A DNA stretch of 53,734 nt from the NCBI GenBank assembly GCA_944381085.1, contig CALWJX010000002.1, positions 114,571-168,304 of the forward strand, read 5' to 3'. A model generated the notes under the pieces. That model did no database searches, was not told the DNA's origin, and saw only the letters and a list, made by a program, of their open reading frames with translations. The stretch is from an uncultured Clostridia bacterium. Lineage in GTDB: Bacteria > Bacillota > Clostridia > Oscillospirales > CAG-272. Every line of letters starts with the position of its first letter. The first letter of the stretch is position 1. Position numbers and translations under genes: made by a program. Below, piece by piece: positions 1 to 7,130 of the stretch.

Positions 1-2
1 CT

Positions 3-746
3 TCGGACAAAGCGGAGCAGGCACTCGATTGCGGCGCGGATTTTTTTGAAATTTCGGCTGTCGGGGAAGTCAACGGGATAACCGATGAAAGTTTTGAAAA
101 TTTAAAGCTGAGAATTTCCGGAATGAAAATCAAACCGTACAGCTGCAACGGTCTTATCGCCGGAAATGTCAGGCTGTGCGGCAGGAATACGGACTTTGAT
201 TTGGTAACCGAATACGTCGAAAAGTCGTTCAAAAGGTTAAATGACTTGGGTGTAAAAATGCTTGTTTTCGGTTCCGGAGCGGCGAGAGCGGTGCCGGAAG
301 GGTTTTCGTATGAGACTGCTTATGAGCGGCTTATACAGGTCGGGCGTATTTTTTCCGAAATCGCGGCACGTTACGGTCAGACGGTTGCGGTAGAGCCCTT
401 GCGCAGAGCGGAAGTAAATATAATAAACACTGTAAGCGACGCGGCTGAATACATAAGAAAAGTAGACCGGGCAAATATCAAGCTGAACGCGGATTTTTAC
501 CATATGACCGAGAACGGGGAAAATTTCGAGGTGCTGAGGGACAACAGAGAGCTTTTGGCGCATATCCATGTAGCCGACAGAAACAGAAATATCATAAAAT
601 CCGATGACATCGACATTGTCCGGGGCTGGGGTGAGCTTTTAAACGACATAGGATATGAGGGAAGTGTAAGCTATGAGGGCGCATGGACCGATGACAAAGA
701 CAAACTTGCCGATATGTTTTGGATTTTGCACAGATACTTTATATAG
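3..746 (+). CDS. Sugar phosphate isomerase/epimerase-like TIM-barrel protein (5' end cut by window)
   Basis: The reading frame is open to the left edge of the window, so the N-terminus is missing; the ATG at 123 is internal, because in-frame coding sequence of the same character runs from base 3. The protein fits the AP-endonuclease-2/xylose-isomerase-like TIM-barrel family: a strand with an acidic residue followed by a loop ('VAVEPLRR', Glu as probable metal ligand), 'LNADFYHM' and 'LAHIHVADRN' (Asp and His of the metal site), and a late 'GSVSYEG' strand with Glu. Such proteins usually isomerise or epimerise sugars or inositols; the substrate cannot be read here. It ends about 85 bases before a strong hairpin terminator. 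A second member of the same superfamily lies at 40342-41085. Confidence 0.8.
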   Translation, partial: SDKAEQALDCGADFFEISAVGEVNGITDESFENLKLRISGMKIKPYSCNGLIAGNVRLCGRNTDFDLVTEYVEKSFKRLNDLGVKMLVFGSGAARAVPEGFSYETAYERLIQVGRIFSEIAARYGQTVAVEPLRRAEVNIINTVSDAAEYIRKVDRANIKLNADFYHMTENGENFEVLRDNRELLAHIHVADRNRNIIKSDDIDIVRGWGELLNDIGYEGSVSYEGAWTDDKDKLADMFWILHRYFI

Positions 747-832
747 TGGGCAGAGTAAAATATCAGGCAAAGATTTGCGCGATTTGAATACAGGAAAAAA
801 TTAAAAATGTCAATTATAATTTTATTAATTTT

Positions 833-866
833 ACAACCCGCTCTCATTTAAATGAAAGCGGGTTGT
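833..866. terminator. Bidirectional hairpin terminator
   Basis: Inverted repeat whose outer arms (ACAACCCGCT / AGCGGGTTGT) pair perfectly and whose inner part continues pairing after one mismatch. It lies between convergent genes. T-rich sequence follows on the minus-strand side and a weaker T-rich stretch on the plus side, so it can end both the isomerase and the PHP gene transcripts. Confidence 0.8.
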
Positions 867-894
867 GCTTATTTGATAGTGCGGGGGAGTTGTG

Positions 895-1842
895 TCAGTC
901 GTTTATATATGCGCGTGTAATGGCTCTTTTTCCGGCTTTGTCGGCGATTTCGATCCTGAACCATTTGGTGTTTTCGGGAATATTTAATTCCGAGCAAGTC
1001 ATGTTGTTATCATGTGACTGAAGGATAGAAGTTGGTCTTGAGTTTGTAAGCAACGCGACTGTGCAAGAGGGGGAATGCTTGACAAAGACCTTGTTGTCTT
1101 CCTTGTACAGCTCATAAATTTCGGGACCGGTGGACGCGTATAGCGATTTATTTTCAAGTGCGTCCATTACCGAGATATAGTCAAGTCTTTCGGCTTTTAC
1201 CATGATCCAGCCTCCGAAAGAATCATTGAAGGGCGAATCTTCGTCCATATGTGCATTGTGGTTATCATCTGTGGCTACAGGCGCGGGAAGGTCTTTTTGC
1301 TTCGCGTAAAAATCGCGGCATAAAGCCTCGTATTCATAGTCTCCCCATCCGTCGAGCATTTCCACCTCGCATCCGGTGTTGAAGACTTCAAATCCCCAGA
1401 GGTTTTCAAGCGGCAAAAAATCTAAAGGAGTCTGAAACGACCAGCGGGGATGATTGTACTGGGCGAGAAATCCGGCTTTTGAGGCGTCGCTTATAAGTTT
1501 GTTTACACAATCCGTGTCATACTTGTTTGTAAAAGGTACAAATTCTTTTCTGTCTTGGTCTTTGGAATAAAAGTTTATATGATATGTAAGAGTGTCCGGC
1601 CACGGTTGCTTGCCGTCTATGTTGATTTCTATCGCCGTGACGGGCAGGAAATTTTCATCCTGCAGTTCCTTGTGAGGTATCAGTTTGTTGTGGTCGCTGA
1701 ACGCGATTATACTGTATCCCTTTGACATATATATTTCCTTGAGGTGTTGTACCGTGTATCTGCCGTCCGAATTTGTGGAATGGCAGTGCAGATTAGCCTT
1801 ATAAAAGTTTCCGCTTTGCGGAAGCAGGTATTTTCTTGACAT
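895..1842 (-). CDS. PHP-domain metal-dependent phosphoesterase-like protein
   Basis: 315 residues. The PHP signature is clear: 'HCHST' at residues 19-23, 'FSDHN' near residue 50, 'YNHPRW' near 132 and 'ATDDNH' near 192, giving the His/Asp set that binds two or three metal ions. Members hydrolyse phosphate esters, for example histidinol phosphate or nucleotide-related substrates; the true substrate is unknown. There is no signal peptide, so it should be cytosolic. The C-terminal 90 residues look like a small beta domain ('YASTGPEIYELY' onward) that is often seen in longer PHP proteins. It is the last gene before the terminator at 833-866 and follows the ttcA-like gene by about 100 bases; a functional link between the two is not evident. 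Confidence 0.85.
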   Translation of the reverse strand: MSRKYLLPQSGNFYKANLHCHSTNSDGRYTVQHLKEIYMSKGYSIIAFSDHNKLIPHKELQDENFLPVTAIEINIDGKQPWPDTLTYHINFYSKDQDRKEFVPFTNKYDTDCVNKLISDASKAGFLAQYNHPRWSFQTPLDFLPLENLWGFEVFNTGCEVEMLDGWGDYEYEALCRDFYAKQKDLPAPVATDDNHNAHMDEDSPFNDSFGGWIMVKAERLDYISVMDALENKSLYASTGPEIYELYKEDNKVFVKHSPSCTVALLTNSRPTSILQSHDNNMTCSELNIPENTKWFRIEIADKAGKRAITRAYIND

Positions 1843-1944
1843 GATTATTTCCTCCCACAGTTTTTGTTTATGAATTATGAACTCCGCCCAAGCGGTCGCT
1901 ATAGCATCCGTTTAAGCAAAGAATGACTCATACATTTTTAAATA

Positions 1945-2718
1945 TCAAAGTTCGGATATGTCTTCCGAGTATCTTTTTATTCCGTCCATGCGGCTTATGA
2001 ATTTAAATCCGTCTATTTCTCCTCTTGCCATTGCGCCGAAAATACGGTATCTCAGCCCTTTGTTTTCCCTTTCAAGATTTTTAAGGAGCGTTTTGATTTT
2101 TTCACGTTCGGTTTTTTTATCCGCGGGACAGGGAGAGTTTATGACGGGCAGGGAATTTTTTGACGCGAATTCCCGTATATCCTTTTCCGGCATATAGATC
2201 ATGGGTCTGATAAGTTTTATACCCGCTCTGGACAGATACGTTACCGGAGAAAAGCATCCCAAACGTCCTTCAAAGAAGAGATTGAGCATAAATGTCTCAA
2301 CCACGTCGTCAAAATGATGACCGAGAGCGACAGAGGTACACCCAATGTCGCGGGCAGCGCCGTGTAAAGCGCCGCGTCTCATTTTGGCGCAAAGGGAACA
2401 GGGATTTGATTCTTTTCTTACGTCAAATATGATTTTGGAAATCTGAGTGGGTATTATTTTCAGAGGAACTTCAAGCTCGTCACACAGATTTTTCACCTGT
2501 GAATAATCGGTGCCTCCATCAAATCCCATATCCACGGAAATCGCGCAAAGTTCAAACTTATGGGGATAAAATCTTTTTAGATACGCAAGAGCGCACAAAA
2601 GTGTGAGCGAATCCTTTCCGCCCGATACTCCTACCGCGATTTTGTCGCCGTCGGCTATCATGGCATAATCATCGACGGCTCTGCGTGTGTAGCTGAGTAC
2701 ACGTTTCATGTTTTCCAT
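1945..2718 (-). CDS. ttcA: TtcA-family tRNA 2-thiocytidine biosynthesis protein
   Basis: 257 residues, PP-loop ATPase. The PP-loop 'SGGKDSLTLL' lies at about residues 33-42. A Cys pair in 'NPCSLCAKMRRG' (about 106-117) and a third Cys in 'INSPCPAD' match the three cysteines that hold the iron-sulfur cluster in the TtcA group of tRNA thiolases, which put sulfur on C32 of some tRNAs after adenylating the base. The family assignment is firm from these motifs; assignment to TtcA rather than a TtuA/Ncs6-like sister is by length and layout. It probably depends on iron-sulfur supply, which is interesting beside the ferredoxin gene at 3646-3819 and the ricT gene further up the same strand. Confidence 0.8.
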   Translation of the reverse strand: MENMKRVLSYTRRAVDDYAMIADGDKIAVGVSGGKDSLTLLCALAYLKRFYPHKFELCAISVDMGFDGGTDYSQVKNLCDELEVPLKIIPTQISKIIFDVRKESNPCSLCAKMRRGALHGAARDIGCTSVALGHHFDDVVETFMLNLFFEGRLGCFSPVTYLSRAGIKLIRPMIYMPEKDIREFASKNSLPVINSPCPADKKTEREKIKTLLKNLERENKGLRYRIFGAMARGEIDGFKFISRMDGIKRYSEDISEL

Positions 2719-2774
2719 ATAATGTAATTGCCTTTTCGGCTGTCTGTAAGCCTTTTATGATGTATATGTAGATT

Positions 2775-3557
2775 TTAATTTCTGACGAAATCCGCGAAAG
2801 AGCAGCTTTCGTATATTTTTTGAGCGTCATGGGACAGAATGTTGTTAATGCAATCCTCGCGGTTGTCCGAAAGGTAGAGTCCCCGGTAAAGTTTCAGACC
2901 CGGAGAGGCGCCTTTTACGGCTTCTGTCAAGACCATAGAAGGCTCGGCGGAGGGATACGCGTATACAAATATCTGTCTTTTCGGCTCGAGTTTATATTCT
3001 CTCAGCGCGCAAAACAGGTCGCAAAGTCTGTCAGGTCTGTATACGGTGCAGAATTTCCCCTTGTACTTCAACAGTCTTGACGCGCAGGCGCAAAAATCTC
3101 TTATATCTCCGTATACCTCGTGTCTTGCGATATATTTTTCGTCATGCAGATTCCTTTTTCCCGAATTACAGGTCATGTAAGGAGGATTTGATATGCAAAA
3201 GTCTGCCTCGCCGGAGATTTTGGCAGGGTCCAAATCCCTGATATCCGCGCAGACCGGAATAACGGTTTGTTTCAGATTATTGATTTCTGTGTTTTTTGCT
3301 ATTATATCGAAATAGACGGGTTGTATCTCGACCGAGTAGATTTTGGCGAATCTTTTTTTCGCCGCGCACAAAAGAGAAATTATACCCGTTCCGCTTCCGA
3401 GTTCCACGGCTTTTTTTGATGAAGATTCGGGATGGCGGTGGGTAAGCGCCGTAAACGCGGCGAGCAGATAAGCGTCGGTTCCGAAATTCAGCCCGTTTTT
3501 GTATTGAAAAAGCTTGAGATTTTCATTTATATCCAGAAGTGTATTGCTTTCGTCCAT
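2775..3557 (-). CDS. trmN6: tRNA1(Val) A37 N6-methyltransferase-like protein (TrmN6/YabB family)
   Basis: 260 residues, class I SAM-dependent methyltransferase. Motif I 'AVELGSGTGIISLL' lies near residue 50 and the N6-adenine methylase signature 'NPPY' at about residues 124-127 ('CISNPPYMT'), which is diagnostic for amino-group methylation of adenine. The N-terminal 'LFQYKNGLNFGTDAYLLAAF' segment is typical of YfiC/TrmN6 proteins. In Bacillus the same gene (yabB) lies a few genes downstream of holB and yaaT; that order is kept here, with a ferredoxin gene in the place of yabA. A GGAG ribosome binding site precedes the ATG. Confidence 0.85.
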   Translation of the reverse strand: MDESNTLLDINENLKLFQYKNGLNFGTDAYLLAAFTALTHRHPESSSKKAVELGSGTGIISLLCAAKKRFAKIYSVEIQPVYFDIIAKNTEINNLKQTVIPVCADIRDLDPAKISGEADFCISNPPYMTCNSGKRNLHDEKYIARHEVYGDIRDFCACASRLLKYKGKFCTVYRPDRLCDLFCALREYKLEPKRQIFVYAYPSAEPSMVLTEAVKGASPGLKLYRGLYLSDNREDCINNILSHDAQKIYESCSFADFVRN

Positions 3558-3571
3558 AACGGCTTGCTCCT

Positions 3572-3615
3572 AAAAAATACTGCCGGAAAATTCCGAAAAG
3601 TCGGAATTCCGGCAA
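3572..3615 (-). terminator. Hairpin terminator after the ferredoxin gene
   Basis: On the minus strand TGCCGG pairs with CCGGCA and AATTCCGA with TCGGAATT (a two-base bulge between them), followed by a run of T. The T run reaches almost to the ribosome binding site of the TrmN6-like gene, so this could end the ferredoxin transcript or attenuate transcription into trmN6. Confidence 0.7.
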
Positions 3616-3645
3616 ATGTTTTTGGTATATGTATTGCCGTCAGAA

Positions 3646-3819
3646 TTATTCGTCGGCGCCGGGAGCGCCTACAGGACAGACGCCTGCGCATGTTCCGCAG
3701 TCAATACATTTTTCCGGGTCGATTTCGTACTTGCCGTCGCCTTCGCTTATAGCGTCAACAGGACATTCATCCGCGCAAGCGCCGCAAGAGATGCAATCAT
3801 CAGAAATTTTGTATGCCAT
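3646..3819 (-). CDS. 2[4Fe-4S] clostridial-type ferredoxin
   Basis: A 57-residue protein, small enough to be missed by length filters. It contains two classic cluster motifs, 'CISCGACADECP' and 'CIDCGTCAGVCP', each CxxCxxCxxxCP, separated by an acidic strand ('DGKYEIDPEK') and followed by the short acidic tail 'GADE'. It should carry two low-potential [4Fe-4S] clusters and act as a soluble electron carrier. The start ATG at 3817-3819 is fixed by a GGGAGG ribosome binding site nine bases upstream. It has its own promoter (3854-3882) and terminator, so it is an independent transcription unit placed between ricT and trmN6. Confidence 0.95.
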   Translation of the reverse strand: MAYKISDDCISCGACADECPVDAISEGDGKYEIDPEKCIDCGTCAGVCPVGAPGADE

Positions 3820-3853
3820 TTTTTAATCCTCCCATAAAATTTAGTTCAGATAT

Positions 3854-3882
3854 ATTGTATCATAAATCTAAAATAATTTCAA
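3854..3882 (-). promoter_or_regulatory. Sigma-A type promoter of the ferredoxin gene
   Basis: Read on the minus strand: TTGAAA, 17-base spacer, TACAAT, about 35 bases before the ferredoxin start codon. Confidence 0.65.
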
Positions 3883-4010
3883 CAGCTTGTGAAAAAATTT
3901 ATTTTTTATTTATATTTATTTAAATCGAAAAATGTCATTTATATTTAACCAATCCTCTCACGGAAAATTAATTATCTGAATATGATGACAAAAACTTATA
4001 TTCTTCCGAT

Positions 4011-5210
4011 TCAAAATTTTTCATCTGTGTCTTTCGGCTTTGAGATAATTGTGACACAATCCCGGTGATAACTTTTGGGAATGACGTCGGGGTGTTCGTT
4101 CAATTTGACTTTGACAGTTCCGGCAAGAGGATTTATTTCGGTGACTATCCCGATTCCGTCCGGGGTTTTGACCGTTGCATCCACCGGAGGAGTCTTCGCG
4201 GTTTCTTCGGCGTATGTTTTGTACTCGTATTGCAGACAGCACATCAGTCTTCCGCAGCACCCGGAGATTTTTCCGGAGTTGAGCGACAGGTTCTGTTCCT
4301 TTGCCATTTTGATAGAGACCTGCGCAAAATCGGAGAGAAAAGTAGAGCAGCAGAGTGCCCGCCCGCAGGCTCCGAGACCTCCCAGTATTTTGGCTTCATC
4401 TCTTATGCCGATTTGTCTGAGTTCGATTCTTGTTTTGAAGACTGACGCAAGGTCCTTGACAAGCTCTCTGAAATCCACCCGACCGGACGAAGTGAAATAA
4501 AATATCAGCTTGCTGTTGTCAAATGTATACTGTACGTCTACAAGCTTCATGTCAAGTCCGTGAGCGTTGATTTTTTCAAGGCAGATATCAAAAGCTTCTT
4601 TTTCCCGGCGACCGTTCTCCTCGTTGTGTATCCTGTCTTCAGAGTCCGCCATACGTATGATTTGTCTCAGCGGAGGAACTATGGAAGATTCCGGGACCTC
4701 GCGGTCGGCAAATATTACTTCTCCGTATTCCTGTCCTCTCGCGGTTTCTACGATAACAAAGCTTCCGTCTGTCAATGGAAGTTTGCCCCTGTCAAAATAA
4801 TATACTTTTCCGGTTGCTTTAAACCTCACCCCGGCCACATGTATATTTGGGGATGTATTGTCCGTGTCACTTGAGGAAGTTATTTCGATATCTGAATATT
4901 CAAAATCAGAAAAAAACTCATCGGTATTATCGGATTTTGATTTGAATATTTCAACATCTGCGGTTTTTACGCTTATGTTCTCGATTTTACCCGATTCGTA
5001 TTCGTTTTCCGCAAAAAGTATATCTTCTTCGAATTTTTCAGTATTATTTAAGTCAGTATATAATTCGGGTTTTTGTTTTCTGTTATACGGTGCTTTTTTT
5101 CTGTTCTGCGGGCGGTTGAATTTATTTTTGTTGCGGTATTGCGGTTTGCCGTACTGTCCGCCTGCGTTTTTTTTCTCCCTGTCGGAAGGAGGTTTTTTCT
5201 CTGTATTCAT
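4011..5210 (-). CDS. ricT: RicT/YaaT-like PSP1-domain protein
   Basis: 399 residues. Residues from about 130 onward are a PSP1 domain: 'GEVIFADREVP', 'DVQYTFDNSKLIFYFTSSGR', 'ELRQIGIRDEAK', then the diagnostic cysteine region 'GGLGACGRALCCSTFL' and 'SGCCGRLMCCLQYEY'. In Bacillus this protein (YaaT) joins RicA and RicF in an iron-sulfur complex that promotes RNase Y-dependent mRNA processing and affects sporulation and biofilm genes. The first 130 residues are a low-complexity extension, first basic (Lys/Asn/Arg/Pro) then acidic and Ser/Thr rich, absent from the shorter classical family members. It lies directly after holB, as in Bacillus, and is probably co-transcribed with it from the promoter at 6346-6374. 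Confidence 0.9.
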   Translation of the reverse strand: MNTEKKPPSDREKKNAGGQYGKPQYRNKNKFNRPQNRKKAPYNRKQKPELYTDLNNTEKFEEDILFAENEYESGKIENISVKTADVEIFKSKSDNTDEFFSDFEYSDIEITSSSDTDNTSPNIHVAGVRFKATGKVYYFDRGKLPLTDGSFVIVETARGQEYGEVIFADREVPESSIVPPLRQIIRMADSEDRIHNEENGRREKEAFDICLEKINAHGLDMKLVDVQYTFDNSKLIFYFTSSGRVDFRELVKDLASVFKTRIELRQIGIRDEAKILGGLGACGRALCCSTFLSDFAQVSIKMAKEQNLSLNSGKISGCCGRLMCCLQYEYKTYAEETAKTPPVDATVKTPDGIGIVTEINPLAGTVKVKLNEHPDVIPKSYHRDCVTIISKPKDTDEKF

Positions 5211-5271
5211 TTAATAAAATTACCTTTCACATCATAGTTGAAAAATATTTTTACTTCGGTCATTTTTTACT

Positions 5272-6300
5272 TTACAAAAGCTTTGAAGCGATAAACATAT
5301 TTAAAAGAGTAAGCCTTACATTGGCGTTTTTTTCAAGGCAGTCCACAGCCTCCGCCGCGGCGCCGTATATATCAAACAGTGAAGAGAGAGTAAAATGTGT
5401 GGATATCTCTCCGGCTTTTTCGGTATCGGTGTAAAAGCAAAGCTCCGGTTTTTCACATTTTTTCAGAACTATAAGGTCTCGGACAGCTGTCTGCACAAGC
5501 AAGAGCCTTTGACATATTTCCTGTCTTTTCTGCCCGAGAGCCGACAGAATATCAAATGCTTTTTTCAAATCCCGGTCGGCTGCCAGCGAAATTATTTTTG
5601 ATGCAATATCTCTGTCTGAAAAGAGCTTTTTACGTTCTTTGGAATTCAGAAGCATAAGCGCGCGCCCGATACTTCCGTCACAGGAAAGCAGCAGTTCCTC
5701 AAATTCATCCCCGGAAGTCTGAAAAAGAGATTTGGCTTCCTTGCTTTCCGTCAAGAGATAATCGCGCATAATCTGCGGGGACAGTCTTTCTGTTCTCACG
5801 GTAAGCGCCCTGCTTCTGACGGTTTCAAGCAGCAACGAACTGTTGTTGCAGATAAGAATAAATACTACATATGGAGGTGGCTCCTCAAGAGACAACAAAA
5901 AAGCGTTTTGTGCCTGTACCGTCATTTTTTCGGCGTCTTCAATAATATAAAACTTATATTTTAAATCGTTCGGCTCTACAAAAATATCGGTTTTCATAAA
6001 CCTTACGGCGTCTACTCCGATGCTTGTCTTTTCACCTTCGAGTCCGATTTTAATAATATCGGGAGATTTTTCTCCGAATATTTTTTCGCATGACGGGCAT
6101 TTGCGACAGGGAAGAGCTTCCGAGCCGTTTCGCCTCTCACAGGATAGTGCGGCGGCAAAATACTTGACCACGGTATGTCTTCCGCTTCCGGTATCGCCCT
6201 CGATAATAAGCGCATGAGGAATTTTGTTCTCTTCAATATCCATGGAAAGCCGTTCTGTGAGCTTTTGATTTCCGACTATGCCGGAAAAATAATTTCTCAT
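5272..6300 (-). CDS. holB: DNA polymerase III subunit delta'
   Basis: 342 residues from the chosen ATG. It is the clamp-loader subunit of the replicative polymerase. Visible features: AAA+ N-terminal part 'GNQKLTERL', a Walker-A-like 'GDTGSGRHTVV' in which the usual Lys-Thr is Arg-His, the four-cysteine zinc module 'CRKCPSCEKI', and 'FYIIEDAEKMTVQAQNAFL' with 'LSLEEPP' (Walker B region and sensor). Delta' does not need ATP hydrolysis, so the altered P-loop fits. The start at 6298-6300 is preferred over an in-frame ATG 33 bases upstream because a GGAGG site lies seven bases before it and because the promoter at 6346-6374 would start transcription almost on top of the upstream ATG. It heads a unit with ricT. 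Confidence 0.9.
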   Translation of the reverse strand: MRNYFSGIVGNQKLTERLSMDIEENKIPHALIIEGDTGSGRHTVVKYFAAALSCERRNGSEALPCRKCPSCEKIFGEKSPDIIKIGLEGEKTSIGVDAVRFMKTDIFVEPNDLKYKFYIIEDAEKMTVQAQNAFLLSLEEPPPYVVFILICNNSSLLLETVRSRALTVRTERLSPQIMRDYLLTESKEAKSLFQTSGDEFEELLLSCDGSIGRALMLLNSKERKKLFSDRDIASKIISLAADRDLKKAFDILSALGQKRQEICQRLLLVQTAVRDLIVLKKCEKPELCFYTDTEKAGEISTHFTLSSLFDIYGAAAEAVDCLEKNANVRLTLLNMFIASKLL

Positions 6301-6345
6301 GTCAATTCCTCCGATTTTTATGAAAAACCTCATTTTACAAATAAT

Positions 6346-6374
6346 ATTATAACAAAAAGCCTAATGAATGTCAA
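6346..6374 (-). promoter_or_regulatory. Consensus promoter of holB-ricT
   Basis: On the minus strand: TTGACA, 17-base spacer, TATAAT. Transcription would begin near 6339. Confidence 0.85.
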
Positions 6375-6396
6375 GAGGAAAACTTTTATGGAACAA

Positions 6397-6436
6397 GCCT
6401 CCGATTACGGAATTTTAACATTCCGAATTCGGAGGC
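6397..6436 (-). terminator. Hairpin terminator after the CBS-pair gene
   Basis: GCCTCCGA pairs with TCGGAGGC and the inner CGGAAT with ATTCCG, around a short A/T loop; the tract after it on the minus strand is only moderately T-rich. It separates the CBS gene from the holB promoter. Confidence 0.6.
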
Positions 6437-6449
6437 CTATATTGGGAAA

Positions 6450-6875
6450 TCAGATGGATTTTTGGATTTCCTTGCATTTTATATAATTTTTAAAGAAATA
6501 TTCGAGTATGCTGCGGCGTGTAACAATTCCCATAAACAGGTCACGGTCGTCGGTAACCGGAATAAAATTGCGGTCAAGGGCGCTTGAGACAAGGTCGTCC
6601 ATTGACGAAGTGATTTTTACCGAAAATTCTTCTTTATGGATGATATCATCTATTTTCGCCTGTTCCATATCGCGTAAGTCTATGCTTCCGATGCTGAGAA
6701 TGTTTCGAAGGAAGTCTCCCTCACTGATAAACCCTACATATTTGCCCTCATCATTAAGCACAGGAAGCGCGGTATATCCGTACCTTCTGAATTTTTCGAG
6801 TCCCTGACGGATACTGTCTCCGACGTTGAGATATGCGACATTAATTTTCGGAGTAAGAAAAAACGCTATATTCAT
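6450..6875 (-). CDS. CBS-pair domain protein (DarB/CbpB-like)
   Basis: 141 residues consisting only of two CBS motifs. The first runs over roughly residues 10-60 ('ALPVLNDEGKYVGFISEGDFLR'-type core, split here as 'ALPVLNDEG' and 'YVGFISEGD'), the second over about 75-135 ('FIPVTDDRDLFMGIVTRR'). CBS pairs bind adenine nucleotides; the stand-alone Bacillus protein DarB (YkuL) of similar size binds cyclic di-AMP and controls the stringent-response enzyme Rel. Whether this protein binds AMP, ATP or c-di-AMP cannot be decided by eye. It is monocistronic, bounded by a hairpin terminator below and a leader hairpin (6918-6959) above. Confidence 0.8.
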   Translation of the reverse strand: MNIAFFLTPKINVAYLNVGDSIRQGLEKFRRYGYTALPVLNDEGKYVGFISEGDFLRNILSIGSIDLRDMEQAKIDDIIHKEEFSVKITSSMDDLVSSALDRNFIPVTDDRDLFMGIVTRRSILEYFFKNYIKCKEIQKSI

Positions 6876-6917
6876 ATCTGTAAATCCTTTCTATGCGCTC
6901 GTGGGATTTTGCGTAAA

Positions 6918-6959
6918 TTTGCGGTCTTTCCTACATTCAAAAACAGGGAAGACCGCAAA
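6918..6959 (-). other. Long hairpin in the leader of the CBS gene
   Basis: A 14-base-pair stem (TTTGCGGTCTTTCC with GGGAAGACCGCAAA, one wobble) around a 14-base loop, about 40 bases upstream of the CBS start codon. There is no T run on either side, so it is not a typical terminator; a leader structure or protein binding site is possible. Confidence 0.5.
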
Positions 6960-6991
6960 CGAGATTCAATAAGACAAGCCCCGTCATTCAA

Positions 6992-7028
6992 TTTTTTCAG
7001 CAGGGAGATTGTACTACCCACTGAAAAA
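6992..7028 (-). terminator. Terminator of the Gld-type ABC operon
   Basis: An inverted repeat with TTTTTCAG at one end and CTGAAAAA at the other and a GGG/CCC inner pairing, so that T runs flank the stem on both strands. It lies about 100 bases after the DUF4340 stop codon and would end the 12.2-7.1 kb operon. Confidence 0.6.
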
Positions 7029-7130
7029 CAAGTGGCAAGACATCTTAATTTAGTTATAATTATAATAAAATTTTTTAACTGAATGATAAATTATTGGGTT
7101 TTGTTTTTTAAAGCGCGAGACTAAAAAGAT

